A DNA stretch of 64,000 nucleotides from Clostridium beijerinckii (GTDB taxonomy: Bacteria; Bacillota; Clostridia; Clostridiales; Clostridiaceae). Under the pieces are notes generated by a model. The model had not been told where the DNA came from, did no database searches, and saw nothing but the letters and a program-made list of their open reading frames with translations. Below are positions 55,972-64,000 of this stretch, one piece after another. The stretch is taken from NCBI RefSeq assembly GCF_036699995.1, contig NZ_CP144906.1:2805001-2869000 (forward strand), given 5' to 3'. Position 1 is the first letter of the stretch. Every line of letters starts with the position of its first letter. The translations under genes were made by a program, and so were the position numbers.

Positions 55972-56055
55972 AATTATGCATAATTCTAGTCTTTTATTTA
56001 GAATTATTATTTGTTATAATACTATAGAAATTGTAATTTATACGGAGGAACAATA

Positions 56056-57423
56056 ATGAACTTTGATATAGAAAAACTAGATAGCCAAATGGCTAGTGAT
56101 GAAAAAAAATTATTCTTTATACAAACTTATGGTTGTCAAATGAATGAAGAAGATTCAGAGAAACTTTCAGGTATGCTTAAAAGGATGGGGTATGAAAATA
56201 CTGAGAATAGAGATGAGGCATCTATAATTATATTTAATACCTGCTGTGTTAGAGAAAATGCGGAAAATAAGGTTTTTGGAAATCTTGGCGCTTTAAAAAA
56301 GCAAAAGGAAAAGAATCCTGATTTAGTTATTGGAATATGTGGATGTATGATGCAGCAAAAAGGGATGGCTGACGATATATTGAAGAGATTTCCATATGTA
56401 AACATAATATTTGGAACTCATAACTCGTATAAGTTTCCTGAATATTTAAATAGAGTTAAAACAGAAGGTGTTCAAATTAAAGAGATTATTGACAAGGAAA
56501 CTGAAATAGTAGAGGGGATACCTATAGATCGAAAAAGTGATATTAAGGGCTTTGTAACTATTATGTATGGATGCAATAACTTTTGTACATATTGTATAGT
56601 TCCTTATGTTAGAGGTAGAGAAAGAAGCAGAAAGCCAGAAGATATAGTAAATGAAATAAAAGACATGGTAACAAGAGGGTATAAGGAAGTAACTCTTTTA
56701 GGACAAAATGTTAATTCGTATGGAAAAGGATTAGAAGAAAATATTACTTTTGCAGATCTTTTGAGAAAAGTTAATGAAATAGAGGGACTTGAAAGAATTA
56801 GATTTATGACTTCTCATCCAAAAGATTTAACTTTAGATGTTGTATATGCTATAAGAGATTGTGATAAAGTATGTGAGCAAATTCATTTACCAGTGCAAAG
56901 TGGTTCTGATAGAATTTTAAAAGAAATGAATAGACATTATACAAAGGAACAATACATCACATTGGCAAAAAAAATAAGAGCTGAAATTCCAGATGTAACA
57001 TTTTCTACTGATATAATTGTTGGTTTCCCTGGAGAAACTGAAGAAGATTTTAGTGAAACATTAGAGCTAGCTAAAGAAGTTCGATATGATGCTGCTTTCA
57101 CATTTATTTATTCGAGAAGAAATCATACTCCAGCGGATAAAATGGAAAATCAGATACCAGATGAAATTAAACATGAACGTTTTAACAGATTAGTTGAGAT
57201 AGTTAATGCAGGCATAGCTAAAGGAAATAAGGATGCAGAAGGAAAGACGTATGAAGTTTTAGTTGAAGGTTATAGTAAAAATGATGAGTCAAAACTAACA
57301 GGTAGAACTAGGAACGGAAGACTAGTTAACTTTGAGGGTGGGGAAGACCTAATAGGAAAATTAGTTAATGTAAAAATAGTTAAAGCTAATTCATTCTCTT
57401 TAATTGGAGAAGTTGAAAAGTAA
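56056..57423 (+). CDS. miaB: tRNA-2-methylthio-N6-dimethylallyladenosine synthase
   Basis: 455 aa radical-SAM methylthiotransferase acting on A37 of tRNAs. The N-terminal domain has the auxiliary-cluster cysteines ([26 protein letters not shown]). The SAM cluster is C173-C177-C180 in [13 protein letters not shown] domain closes the protein ([13 protein letters not shown]). GGAGG precedes ATG. Often followed by mutS in clostridia, but here a non-coding stretch follows. Confidence 0.95.
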   Translation: MNFDIEKLDSQMASDEKKLFFIQTYGCQMNEEDSEKLSGMLKRMGYENTENRDEASIIIFNTCCVRENAENKVFGNLGALKKQKEKNPDLVIGICGCMMQQKGMADDILKRFPYVNIIFGTHNSYKFPEYLNRVKTEGVQIKEIIDKETEIVEGIPIDRKSDIKGFVTIMYGCNNFCTYCIVPYVRGRERSRKPEDIVNEIKDMVTRGYKEVTLLGQNVNSYGKGLEENITFADLLRKVNEIEGLERIRFMTSHPKDLTLDVVYAIRDCDKVCEQIHLPVQSGSDRILKEMNRHYTKEQYITLAKKIRAEIPDVTFSTDIIVGFPGETEEDFSETLELAKEVRYDAAFTFIYSRRNHTPADKMENQIPDEIKHERFNRLVEIVNAGIAKGNKDAEGKTYEVLVEGYSKNDESKLTGRTRNGRLVNFEGGEDLIGKLVNVKIVKANSFSLIGEVEK

Positions 57424-57458
57424 AAAATAAATTTATGATTTAAATAAAATAAATTAAA

Positions 57459-57524
57459 ATAGTCTGTATAGATTCTTAATAGGAGAGGCGTTATAACTTA
57501 CCCTAATAGATCATACAGACTATT
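57459..57524 (+). terminator. Large-loop hairpin after miaB
   Basis: AATAGTCTGTAT (57459-57470) and ATACAGACTATT (57513-57524) form a 12-bp stem; the 42-base loop contains further AATAGG/CCCTAAT complementarity. T-rich sequence follows. Confidence 0.65.
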
Positions 57525-57563
57525 TTCTTTAGTTGGTTAAAATAAAAATCTTATAAGTAAATA

Positions 57564-57577
57564 CGAACATTTGTTCT
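57564..57577. promoter_or_regulatory. LexA (SOS) box 1
   Basis: CGAACATTTGTTCT fits the Gram-positive LexA consensus CGAAC-N4-GTTCG with only the last base differing. Confidence 0.65.
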
Positions 57578-57752
57578 AAAACTATAAAAATAGCATTTTT
57601 GTTCATTATACCTATTATTGCTTTTATAATTTGAAAAAAATATAAATTATAGGTTTAAAGAACTTTAATGTGGGATTTATCACATAATAAAAATAAAAAA
57701 TATTTCATGTTGTGATGATATCTTGTGGAATAAATGCCATTTTTATCATCTG

Positions 57753-57766
57753 AGAACGTTTGTTCT
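57753..57766. promoter_or_regulatory. LexA (SOS) box 2
   Basis: AGAACGTTTGTTCT has the full GAAC-N4-GTTC core, 189 bases from box 1. Confidence 0.65.
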
Positions 57767-57918
57767 GTGAATTATAAGAATTAATTTGTTATTTTTTAAA
57801 ATATATAGATAAACAGCTTAAGAATTAGATTTATTAGATGAATATATTTTCAAATTTGCTAAGACTTTAAGTTTGTATATTCACAAGAAATCATAAATAT
57901 ATTTGTGGAGAAAACATT

Positions 57919-58039
57919 TGAAAATGAGCTTTTAAAGGTTCTTAGCTGTAGGTTGTTCCAGCTTAGTTTGTCAAACTGAAAGTTGGAACATGCTAAAGTG
58001 GCTACAACCTGCTGCTTAGAACCTTAAGCGATATTTTCA
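57919..58039. ncRNA. Long imperfect hairpin, candidate structured RNA or MITE
   Basis: AAGGTTCTTAGC (57935-57946) pairs with GCTTAGAACCTT and the adjacent GTAGGTTGT with ACAACCTGC, broken by two T-T mismatches. TGAAAAT and ATTTTCA close the base. The loop has its own TTCCA..TGGAA and AGTTTG/CAAACT stems. GC content exceeds the surroundings. No T run follows. Confidence 0.45.
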
Positions 58040-58149
58040 TAGCTTTTCGGAACAAAATATTTATGATTTCGGTAAGTTATCACATAAATTTAGTTTTATA
58101 GTTGGATATCTATAAAGAAGTTAAACTTGTATTTGATTTTAGCAATTGT

Positions 58150-58638
58150 TTAATTAGTTTTAATTATATCTACAAATGAACATTCTATTGCTTTTTTTAG
58201 ATCATTAGGATTCATTTCTATTTGGGAACCTATTTTTCCTCCACTAAATACAATTGTATCAAATAATAATGCGTTTTCTTGAATAAAAGTTTTGAATATC
58301 TTTTTCATACCGAGTGGGGAACAGCCACCTCTAATGTATCCTGTTACTTTGTTTATATCTTTAACGTGAATCATTTCTATATTTTTTTCACCTGCTATTT
58401 TGCTGGCTTTTTTCATGTCTAATTCTTCAGCAACTGGAATAACAAAAACATAAAATTCTTTAGAATGACCTTGAGTTACTAAAGTTTTAAAAACTTGATT
58501 AACGTCTTTTTCTATTTTGTGTGCAACTGCAATACCATCTATCTTACCATCATTATTTTCGTAGCTGTGAGTTGTGTAATTTATTTTGTTGTTATCTAGA
58601 ATTCTCATAGCATTAGTTTTTCCTTTTCCTTGAGCCAT
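58150..58638 (-). CDS. ybaK: Cys-tRNA(Pro)/Cys-tRNA(Cys) deacylase YbaK/EbsC
   Basis: 162 aa. Hydrolyses mischarged Cys-tRNA(Pro). Conserved stretches are VFKTLVTQGHSKEFYVFVIPV, MKKASKIAGEK, GYIRGGCSPLGMKK and FSGGKIGSQIEM. GGAGG lies about 12 bases before ATG. Length normal; single gene. Confidence 0.92.
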   Translation of the reverse strand: MAQGKGKTNAMRILDNNKINYTTHSYENNDGKIDGIAVAHKIEKDVNQVFKTLVTQGHSKEFYVFVIPVAEELDMKKASKIAGEKNIEMIHVKDINKVTGYIRGGCSPLGMKKIFKTFIQENALLFDTIVFSGGKIGSQIEMNPNDLKKAIECSFVDIIKTN

Positions 58639-59438
58639 AATTTTAACATTCCTCCGTAAGTTTTAATTTATATTCACTACTAATGATTAGTGACATTATT
58701 TATTTAAATTATATCATAAAAGCAGATATAGTTTTTTGTTTTAAGATTATTTATATATTTGAATTTTAGATACAAAAATCATCTGAATTTGATTAAAAAC
58801 TGAGTTTGATTAATATGAATTTGAACTTTTGTTAAATGTAGAAAATATAGTATCGAATAACGTTCGAATTTATTTTTTTGTCAGAATCGAATAGTATTTA
58901 ATGGAAATATAATTGTGAAAATATGAGAGAAAACAGTGCAGTGATAATTATTATCATTGTGTGGAGAAAAAGAAAAAACTTAATAGTGTTTAAAATTAAT
59001 TTTATTATATGAAAATCATTCGTTTTTTTATTTCAAATAAAATTAAAAAATATTCCTTTGGAATTTATGGTTGAAGTTATAAATTTTGATTAAGTTTTAA
59101 TAATCAAAAGTGTTTGGAGAATTGAATCGTAAAAGCTTATTATAAAGTATTGATGATAAATAGTTTTTAATGAGAAAGCACAGGAATAATTCTGATATTG
59201 ATTTAAATGCAAAGACTAAAATTATAATAAAATCATTTAAATTATAATAAAAATAGCTAATAATTATTTCGCTAAATATACATTTAGCGAAATAATTGCA
59301 TAAATTTATGATATTTGATATAATATTTTTAACTTAGTATAAAATTACTTTATTAGAATAAATTTTATCAATGATGATTTAAATTATTAATATCGTAACT
59401 TAATTAATAAGAAATTTATAAATAATGCAGGTGGAAAA
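58639..59438. other. Long intergenic region (800 bases) with a Fur box
   Basis: No convincing gene. A perfect Fur box lies at 58942-58956. The only nearby ORFs are of about 20 codons without ribosome sites. Confidence 0.5.
58942..58956. promoter_or_regulatory. Perfect 7-1-7 Fur box
   Basis: TGATAATTATTATCA is an exact match to the 7-1-7 Fur consensus (TGATAAT-N-ATTATCA). It is 304 bases upstream of ybaK and 483 bases upstream of the recombinase gene, far from either start. Confidence 0.65.
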
Positions 59439-60428
59439 ATGAAATACGATATCCAAGTTCTTAAGAATAATAATCTGCCAGAAAGTTTAGTTGATTTTTT
59501 AAATTATTTAGAGACAATTAAAAGTACGTCTATAAATACAATTGATGGGTATAGAATAGATTTAACTATATTTTTTAGATTTATGATGATTTATAAAGGA
59601 AAGGTGAATTCTGATTCTGTTGAGTTTGAAGATATAGACATAAGCGTTATTGATGATGAGTTTTTAAGGGGTATAAAACTTAGAGATTTGTATGCGTTCC
59701 TTTCTTTCACGGAGAAATACAGAGACAATAGTTCGTATGCTAGAGCCAGAAAAGTTGCTACTTTAAAATCTTTTTTTAAGTTTCTTTTTGGGAAAGCTAA
59801 AGTGATCACAGAGAATCCAGCTTTAGAGTTAGAATCACCTAAAATAAATAAGCGTCATCCTGTATACCTTACTCTAAATCAAAGCATTCATCTATTGGAA
59901 TCTTTAAATAAAAATGATAAAAACTACTCCAGAGACTATTGTATTTTGATGTTCTTTTTGAATTGCGGAATGAGACTTTCGGAACTCTGTAGTATTCAAA
60001 TTGATAAAATTAGAGATGATACTCTTACTATCATAGGTAAAGGAAATAAAGAAAGAACCGTTTATTTAAATGATGCATGCCTCAAAGCTTTAACAAATTA
60101 TTTAAATGTACGAGATGATTCTAAAGCTTTGCCGGATAATAAAAAGTTTTTATTTTTATCATCTAGAAATGTTCCTATAAATAAACGTACGGTTGAGATA
60201 ATGATAAAAAAACATATAACAAATGCAGGGTTAACTGATGATAAATATACTCCACACAAGTTGAGGCACACTGCTGCAACTCTTATGTATAAGTACGGAA
60301 ACGTAGATATAAGAAGTTTGCAAAGTATATTGGGTCATACAAATATTTCGACAACTCAAATTTATACGCATGTTGATGATGATTCGTTGAGAGATGCTGT
60401 AAAATCAAATCCTCTTTCAAAATTGTAA
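59439..60428 (+). CDS. XerC/XerD-like tyrosine recombinase
   Basis: 329 aa. A SAM-like N-terminal core-binding domain (about 12-130) precedes the catalytic domain with Arg in NCGMRLSELCSIQ, HKLRHTAATLMYK, GHTNISTTQIYTHV giving the R-H-R-H-Y set. Length and lack of extra domains fit the chromosome-dimer or stand-alone Xer type rather than phage integrase. No att site, prophage or integron is visible near it. In clostridia a xerC-like gene near lexA is usual. Confidence 0.88.
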   Translation: MKYDIQVLKNNNLPESLVDFLNYLETIKSTSINTIDGYRIDLTIFFRFMMIYKGKVNSDSVEFEDIDISVIDDEFLRGIKLRDLYAFLSFTEKYRDNSSYARARKVATLKSFFKFLFGKAKVITENPALELESPKINKRHPVYLTLNQSIHLLESLNKNDKNYSRDYCILMFFLNCGMRLSELCSIQIDKIRDDTLTIIGKGNKERTVYLNDACLKALTNYLNVRDDSKALPDNKKFLFLSSRNVPINKRTVEIMIKKHITNAGLTDDKYTPHKLRHTAATLMYKYGNVDIRSLQSILGHTNISTTQIYTHVDDDSLRDAVKSNPLSKL

Positions 60429-60507
60429 AGTTTTATTATTAAAATTTATAATAAAAGATTTCTACTACTCTCCTACTATGCTTTGGTATTGCTTAAAATA
60501 AAAAAAT

Positions 60508-60540
60508 AAAAGGTTACTTTATTTTCTATCGTAACCTTTT
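60508..60540. terminator. Bidirectional terminator between recombinase and lipoprotein genes
   Basis: AAAAGGTTAC (60508-60517) with GTAACCTTTT (60531-60540); T tracts on both strands. Confidence 0.75.
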
Positions 60541-60560
60541 TGTGCTTAATATAAATATTT

Positions 60561-61295
60561 TTAGTGTTGTGGTCTTAGTGTGTTTCCGTACATTTTTCCA
60601 AACTCGTCAACATATGCAGGTTCTTTTCCTTCATAAACGATAAGAGTATTTCCTTTTCTATAATAATAAGGGCTCGTATTGTTATTTGCATTATTGCTGC
60701 TAGCATTCATTCCGTTTGGTACGATTCTGTTAATAGCCCATTCTAGCTCTGTTGGAGAATTATACTCGTATATTCTAACTACATCTCCACCTAATAAATA
60801 ATCTGTTTCATTTCCTTTAAAATAATCATTTTTATTAGTGTTAGTTGATTCTTTAACATCATATCCGGCATTTGTGAAATCGTTTTTAAAGTCTGCGGCT
60901 CTATATGTTGTATCATTAGTAGTTAGACCTGTTCTATCCCTCGTAGTATCTGAATTTGATCCAGCTACGTTGTTTTGGTTAGTATCTCCTACTGCATTAT
61001 TTTGATTGGTATTCCCTCCTGTAGTCCCATTTCCTGTTCCGCCAATTCCATCCGATGAACTTCCATTATTAGAAGTTCCGCCTTGCATGTTTCCGTCAGT
61101 ACCATTTTGAAAATTATTAGCACCAGTACCTGTTCCATCTACACTTCCACTTCTAATGCCATCGTTTGTTATGTCGTTTTGTCTAGTGGCATCATTATTT
61201 GTTCTTGTTCTTGACATGTTACCACACCCAAACAAAGATATTGAAACCAAAAGAATTGCTGTCAAATTCAACGCTAAAATAGATTTTCGCTTCAT
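60561..61295 (-). CDS. Lipoprotein with Asn/Gly/Thr-rich linker
   Basis: 244 aa. Lipoprotein signal with Cys24 (SLFGCGN). Residues about 30-120 are a low-complexity N/G/T/D-rich stretch with repeats such as GDTNQNN, probably a disordered stalk. A folded C-terminal domain of about 110 residues follows (VVRIYEYNSPTELEWAINRI, YYYRKGNTLIVYEGKEPAYV). Domain not identified. Extracellular, membrane-tethered. Confidence 0.7.
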   Translation of the reverse strand: MKRKSILALNLTAILLVSISLFGCGNMSRTRTNNDATRQNDITNDGIRSGSVDGTGTGANNFQNGTDGNMQGGTSNNGSSSDGIGGTGNGTTGGNTNQNNAVGDTNQNNVAGSNSDTTRDRTGLTTNDTTYRAADFKNDFTNAGYDVKESTNTNKNDYFKGNETDYLLGGDVVRIYEYNSPTELEWAINRIVPNGMNASSNNANNNTSPYYYRKGNTLIVYEGKEPAYVDEFGKMYGNTLRPQH

Positions 61296-61391
61296 AATAA
61301 TTCATCCTTTCTTGTGAAATCTTCTACGAAATTATTATGTGAAATAAAGCGAAAATCTATGCATTTCTTTATTGTAGTCTACAAGCTTCTT

Positions 61392-61826
61392 TTATTCAAT
61401 TGATTTTTTTAATCTTCTAACTCCAGGATAGACTTCTTCTGTCATTTCATCGAGGACCATATCATCAGCCAAACTGATTTCATCTAAATATTCAATATGA
61501 TCAAAAGCATCTTCGTAAGCACTGTCTTCAAGATTAAAATCATTTAAGTCAATGTCATTTGATGTTTTTGCAAACTTATTATATATAGATTTTAAATCTA
61601 ATTTATCTTCGTTAATTTCATGTAATTCATCTTCGTTTAAGGATGCTTTTAAGTCATTTAAAAATTCTTCTTCTAGTAATTCATTTTCTTCTTGTGTTTT
61701 CGCAATGTCTTCTATTTTAATGGCTTTTGTATCTATGCCGTTCATTTGCAAACACTTACCACAATTATCACATATTTTATTTTCATAGATATCGCAATAA
61801 TCATCATCAGTATATTTATATGTCAT
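61392..61826 (-). CDS. Acidic protein with N-terminal Cys cluster, unknown
   Basis: 144 aa. The first 30 residues carry CDIYENKICDNCGKC, a likely metal-binding knuckle. The rest is strongly acidic and helical (EENELLEEEFLNDLKASLNE, DLNDFNLEDSAYEDAFDHIE). No membrane segment. Possibly a small clostridial regulator or scaffold; family not recognised. Stands between the lipoprotein and the msr gene on the same strand. Confidence 0.65.
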   Translation of the reverse strand: MTYKYTDDDYCDIYENKICDNCGKCLQMNGIDTKAIKIEDIAKTQEENELLEEEFLNDLKASLNEDELHEINEDKLDLKSIYNKFAKTSNDIDLNDFNLEDSAYEDAFDHIEYLDEISLADDMVLDEMTEEVYPGVRRLKKSIE

Positions 61827-61972
61827 TTAAAACACCTCATTTTTTTATTATGGAAACTTAATTATATCAAAAACAATAAATTAAATCAAATTTTTTATCG
61901 AAGATAAATATCTAATAAAGAATAAAATAATTTAACATAGATAAATTATTTTATTCGATCTAATTGTTCAAT

Positions 61973-62476
61973 CTAAATTATATCATCCCATTCTATATAT
62001 TTACTAAGTATACCAACAGCTTTTTCTAAGTAAGTCTTTTCTACTTCAGTAAATCTTTCGAATTCTTCACTATCCAAGTCTAAAACTCCAATAAGATTTT
62101 CTTCTTTAATTATAGGAATGACTATTTCTGAATTTGAGGCAGCATCACACGCTATATGCCCCTTAAAATTATGTACATCTTTAACAAGTAAAGTTTCTTT
62201 TTCTAATGCAGCTTTTCCACATACCCCCTTCCCTATTTCAATTTTTGTACAAGCAGGCATTCCTTGGAATGGTCCTAATACAAGAGTATTATTTTTAACC
62301 AAATAGAATCCACACCAATTTATTCTATCTATAAGGGCATTAATTAATGCTGATGCATTACAAAGCTTTGTTATTGGAGAATCTTCATCTCCTTGAATCA
62401 AACCTTCAAGCATTATAAGCATGTTGTCTAATTTGCTTTCTGTACTCATGCCTTCAAAAATTTTAATATCAAACAT
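61973..62476 (-). CDS. msrC: Free methionine-R-sulfoxide reductase (GAF-type)
   Basis: 167 aa single GAF domain of the fRMsr (YebR/YtsP) type, which reduces free Met-(R)-sulfoxide. Redox cysteines appear in GMPACTKIEIGKGVCG and HIACDAASNSEIV; WCGFYLV and GVLDLDSEEFERFTE are family motifs. Weak LexA-like GAAAC-TATT-GTTCC (62497-62510) lies close upstream. Divergent from lexA. Confidence 0.9.
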   Translation of the reverse strand: MFDIKIFEGMSTESKLDNMLIMLEGLIQGDEDSPITKLCNASALINALIDRINWCGFYLVKNNTLVLGPFQGMPACTKIEIGKGVCGKAALEKETLLVKDVHNFKGHIACDAASNSEIVIPIIKEENLIGVLDLDSEEFERFTEVEKTYLEKAVGILSKYIEWDDII

Positions 62477-62651
62477 ATCTACTACCGCCTCACTTTGAAA
62501 CTATTGTTCCAAAAAAATTATTTTATAACTTTAGTTATTCTACTATAAAATAATACTACCATTTTTAATTAATTGGAATACTTAGTTAATATATTGTATT
62601 GCAATTTAGTGTTGTATCTAAACCAAATACATACTACCTATAAACACTTTA

Positions 62652-62663
62652 GAACACAAGTTT
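62652..62663 (+). promoter_or_regulatory. LexA (SOS) box before lexA
   Basis: GAACACAAGTTT matches GAAC-N4-GTTC at 7 of 8 fixed bases, 55-66 bases upstream of the lexA start; expected autoregulation. Confidence 0.55.
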
Positions 62664-62717
62664 GCTATGTTATATAGTATATGTTATAATTATTAGAAGA
62701 ATAGTGAGGTGTTTGTA

Positions 62718-63323
62718 ATGTCAGACGAAAAAGATAAGCAATCAGAGATATATGAATTTTTAAAAAGTTATACAGAGAGCAAAGGTTATCCACCTTCAGT
62801 AAGAGAAATTTGCGAAGCAGTCTCTTTAAGGTCAACTTCAACTGTTCATGGACATTTAAAAAGATTAGAGAAAAAGGGAATGATTAAAAGAGATCCTTCT
62901 AAACCAAGGGCTTTAGAAATAGCAGAACTTTCAATGCCGAAAAAAGAAATGATTAACATTCCTATTATAGGCAAAATTACAGCAGGTTCTCCAATACTTG
63001 CAACTGAAAACATAGAAGACACATTTACGCTTCCATTGGATTTTATAAAACATGATAGAGAATTGTTTATGCTGCGTGTTTCTGGTGAAAGTATGGTTAA
63101 TGCAGGTATTAGAGATAATGATTTCGCTATTATAGAAAGTGCACAAACAGCGATGAATGGTGATATAGTAGTAGCTTTAATAGAAGATAGTGCTACAATC
63201 AAAAGATTTTTTAAAGAAAAAGATCATATTAGACTTCAACCAGAAAATGATGCTATGGATCCTATAATAGTAGATGATTGCATGATTTTAGGAAAACTTG
63301 TAGGTATATTCAGATCTTTTTAA
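62718..63323 (+). CDS. lexA: SOS repressor LexA
   Basis: 201 aa. N-terminal winged helix ([20 protein letters not shown]) binds SOS boxes. The autocleavage site is Ala89-Gly90 in ITAGSP; catalytic Ser125 is in SGESM and Lys162 in ATIKRFF, all intact. ATG 62718 is set by GAGGTG; an upstream GTG-type start is ignored. Its presence agrees with SOS boxes upstream and at 57564 and 57753. Terminator downstream. Confidence 0.95.
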   Translation: MSDEKDKQSEIYEFLKSYTESKGYPPSVREICEAVSLRSTSTVHGHLKRLEKKGMIKRDPSKPRALEIAELSMPKKEMINIPIIGKITAGSPILATENIEDTFTLPLDFIKHDRELFMLRVSGESMVNAGIRDNDFAIIESAQTAMNGDIVVALIEDSATIKRFFKEKDHIRLQPENDAMDPIIVDDCMILGKLVGIFRSF

Positions 63324-63373
63324 ACAAATTACTTTGTTATTGATTTCGAAATTATATTATAAGATAGTAAATT

Positions 63374-63420
63374 AATAGACTATTAAATTTTATGATCTAT
63401 AAAATTTAATAGTCTATTTT
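63374..63420. terminator. Bidirectional terminator between lexA and the convergent gene
   Basis: AATAGACTATTAAATTTTAT pairs perfectly with its reverse complement around a 5-base loop; T tracts both sides. Confidence 0.85.
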
Positions 63421-63470
63421 TAATTTCATACCCACTTACATATTTGTAAGCTAGTGATAAATTAATGATA

Positions 63471-64000
63471 TTATCTATCTACTTCTAAAACTTTGCTCAA
63501 CCCAATAAGTATTCCTATTTTTCCGTGATCAAAGTTTAATCCACCTTGAATATATGCTATATATGGCTCTCTAACTGGTCCATCAGCTGATAATTCGATT
63601 GTTGAACCTGAAATAAATGCTCCAGCAGCCATTACAATTTCACTATCATATCCAGGCATTGCCCATGGCTCACACACTGCAAATGCATCTATAGGAGATC
63701 CGGCTTGAATACCACTACAAAAATTAATTAATTTTTTAGCGTCGCCAAATTCAATTGCTTGAATTATATCAGTTCTTTTATCTGTTGATGAAGGAAATAC
63801 CTTAAATCCTGCAATTTCCATTACACGGGCGCAAAATATTGCTGTTTTTACAGCTTCTATGGCTACGTGAGGAGCGGAGAACAATCCTTGATATAAACTT
63901 CTCATAAGTCCATATGTAGCGCCATATTCGCCTCCTACACCTGGTACAGTCATTCTATTAGCAGCTGCATCAACATACTGCCTCTTTCCAACGATATATC
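63471..64000 (-). CDS. Aluminium-resistance/methionine gamma-lyase-like PLP protein, 5' end missing
   Basis: At least 176 codons open to the window edge; the coding sequence reads in frame from base 64000 (YIVGKRQYVDAAANRMTVPG), so the start lies outside. C-terminal part of the PLP-dependent family annotated as aluminium resistance protein or methionine gamma-lyase-like. GGEYGATYGLMRSLYQGLF, HVAIEAVKTAIFCARVM and EPYIAYIQGGLNFDHGKIG match. Often next to lexA in clostridia. Biochemical role of the family not firmly known. Confidence 0.85.
   Translation of the reverse strand, partial: YIVGKRQYVDAAANRMTVPGVGGEYGATYGLMRSLYQGLFSAPHVAIEAVKTAIFCARVMEIAGFKVFPSSTDKRTDIIQAIEFGDAKKLINFCSGIQAGSPIDAFAVCEPWAMPGYDSEIVMAAGAFISGSTIELSADGPVREPYIAYIQGGLNFDHGKIGILIGLSKVLEVDR

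Larger units (their letters stand above)
57424..58149. other. Long non-coding region with SOS boxes and folded elements
   Basis: 726 bases without a convincing gene. Contents in order: hairpin 57459-57524, SOS box 57564-57577, SOS box 57753-57766, long folded element 57919-58039. Confidence 0.6.

Noticed and set aside
58852-58870. CGAATAACGTTCGAA as a third LexA box
   Set aside because: The half-sites are one base too close compared with CGAAC-N4-GTTCG.
1-64000. CRISPR arrays, tRNA, rRNA, tmRNA, 6S RNA
   Set aside because: Looked for on both strands by eye; no regularly spaced repeats and no diagnostic RNA motifs were seen.

Overview
The window reads as a chromosomal segment of a low-GC, spore-forming anaerobic Firmicute of the genus Clostridium sensu stricto, most like the solventogenic C. 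beijerinckii group. This is inferred from the very AT-rich intergenic DNA, strong GGAGG ribosome sites, the IspH-ribosomal protein S1 fusion, a clostridial queuosine operon, CotF-type coat proteins and a LexA/aluminium-resistance neighbourhood. I see no rRNA, tRNA, CRISPR array, phage block or replication origin. The only mobile element recognised is one IS1634-type insertion sequence.

Layout. 1-5.6 kb: the 3' part of selO, a secreted 3D-domain protein, and a four-gene amino-acid ABC importer whose binding protein resembles the cysteine-binding CjaA. 5.9-10.3 kb: a signalling module of HD-GYP phosphodiesterase, large hybrid histidine kinase and single-domain receiver. 10.7-16.1 kb: a half-size TSUP permease, a truncated CoA-acylating aldehyde dehydrogenase, a small secreted protein, and a MATE exporter behind a PrpR_N/AAA regulator. 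16.4-23.1 kb: B12-dependent ribonucleotide reductase with NrdR-like boxes, a siroheme/ferredoxin reductase with a structured leader, a HAD phosphatase, a second 3D protein and a frameshifted ComEC-like lipoprotein. 23.2-27.9 kb: a candidate attenuator, a FIST-GGDEF-EAL protein, a YjdF-like membrane protein, and a TRIC/UPF0126 transporter under a tandem glycine riboswitch. 28-34.9 kb: the IS element, an FtsH paralogue, a GtrA protein and a murein-peptide recycling pair. 35-39.1 kb: two coat-related proteins, feoAB with its Cys-rich partner, and a YdjM-type hydrolase. 40.5-43.8 kb: a preQ1-I riboswitch followed by queD-queE-folE-queC-queF. 43.9-47.8 kb: a BaiN-like flavoprotein, cmk and ispH-rpsA. 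48-55.9 kb: Nudix hydrolase, purine permease, DUF815 ATPase, ferritin, and a run of small unannotated proteins. 56-64 kb: miaB, a non-coding stretch with two SOS boxes, ybaK, a tyrosine recombinase, two poorly characterised genes, a free-Met sulfoxide reductase, lexA and the 3' end of the aluminium-resistance/methionine gamma-lyase-like gene.

Connections. Queuosine genes are controlled as a unit by their precursor preQ1; folE supplies dihydroneopterin triphosphate to queD. The feo genes, ferritin and an orphan Fur box form an iron theme. Two separated c-di-GMP modules (HD-GYP; FIST-GGDEF-EAL) point to second-messenger control. Many genes are single units ended by strong hairpins, and convergent pairs share bidirectional terminators. 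Most novelty is in non-coding DNA: the SOS-box/long-hairpin region near 57.5-58.1 kb, the mutually exclusive hairpins near 23.3 kb, and GC-rich folded elements near 39.1 and 5.7 kb.
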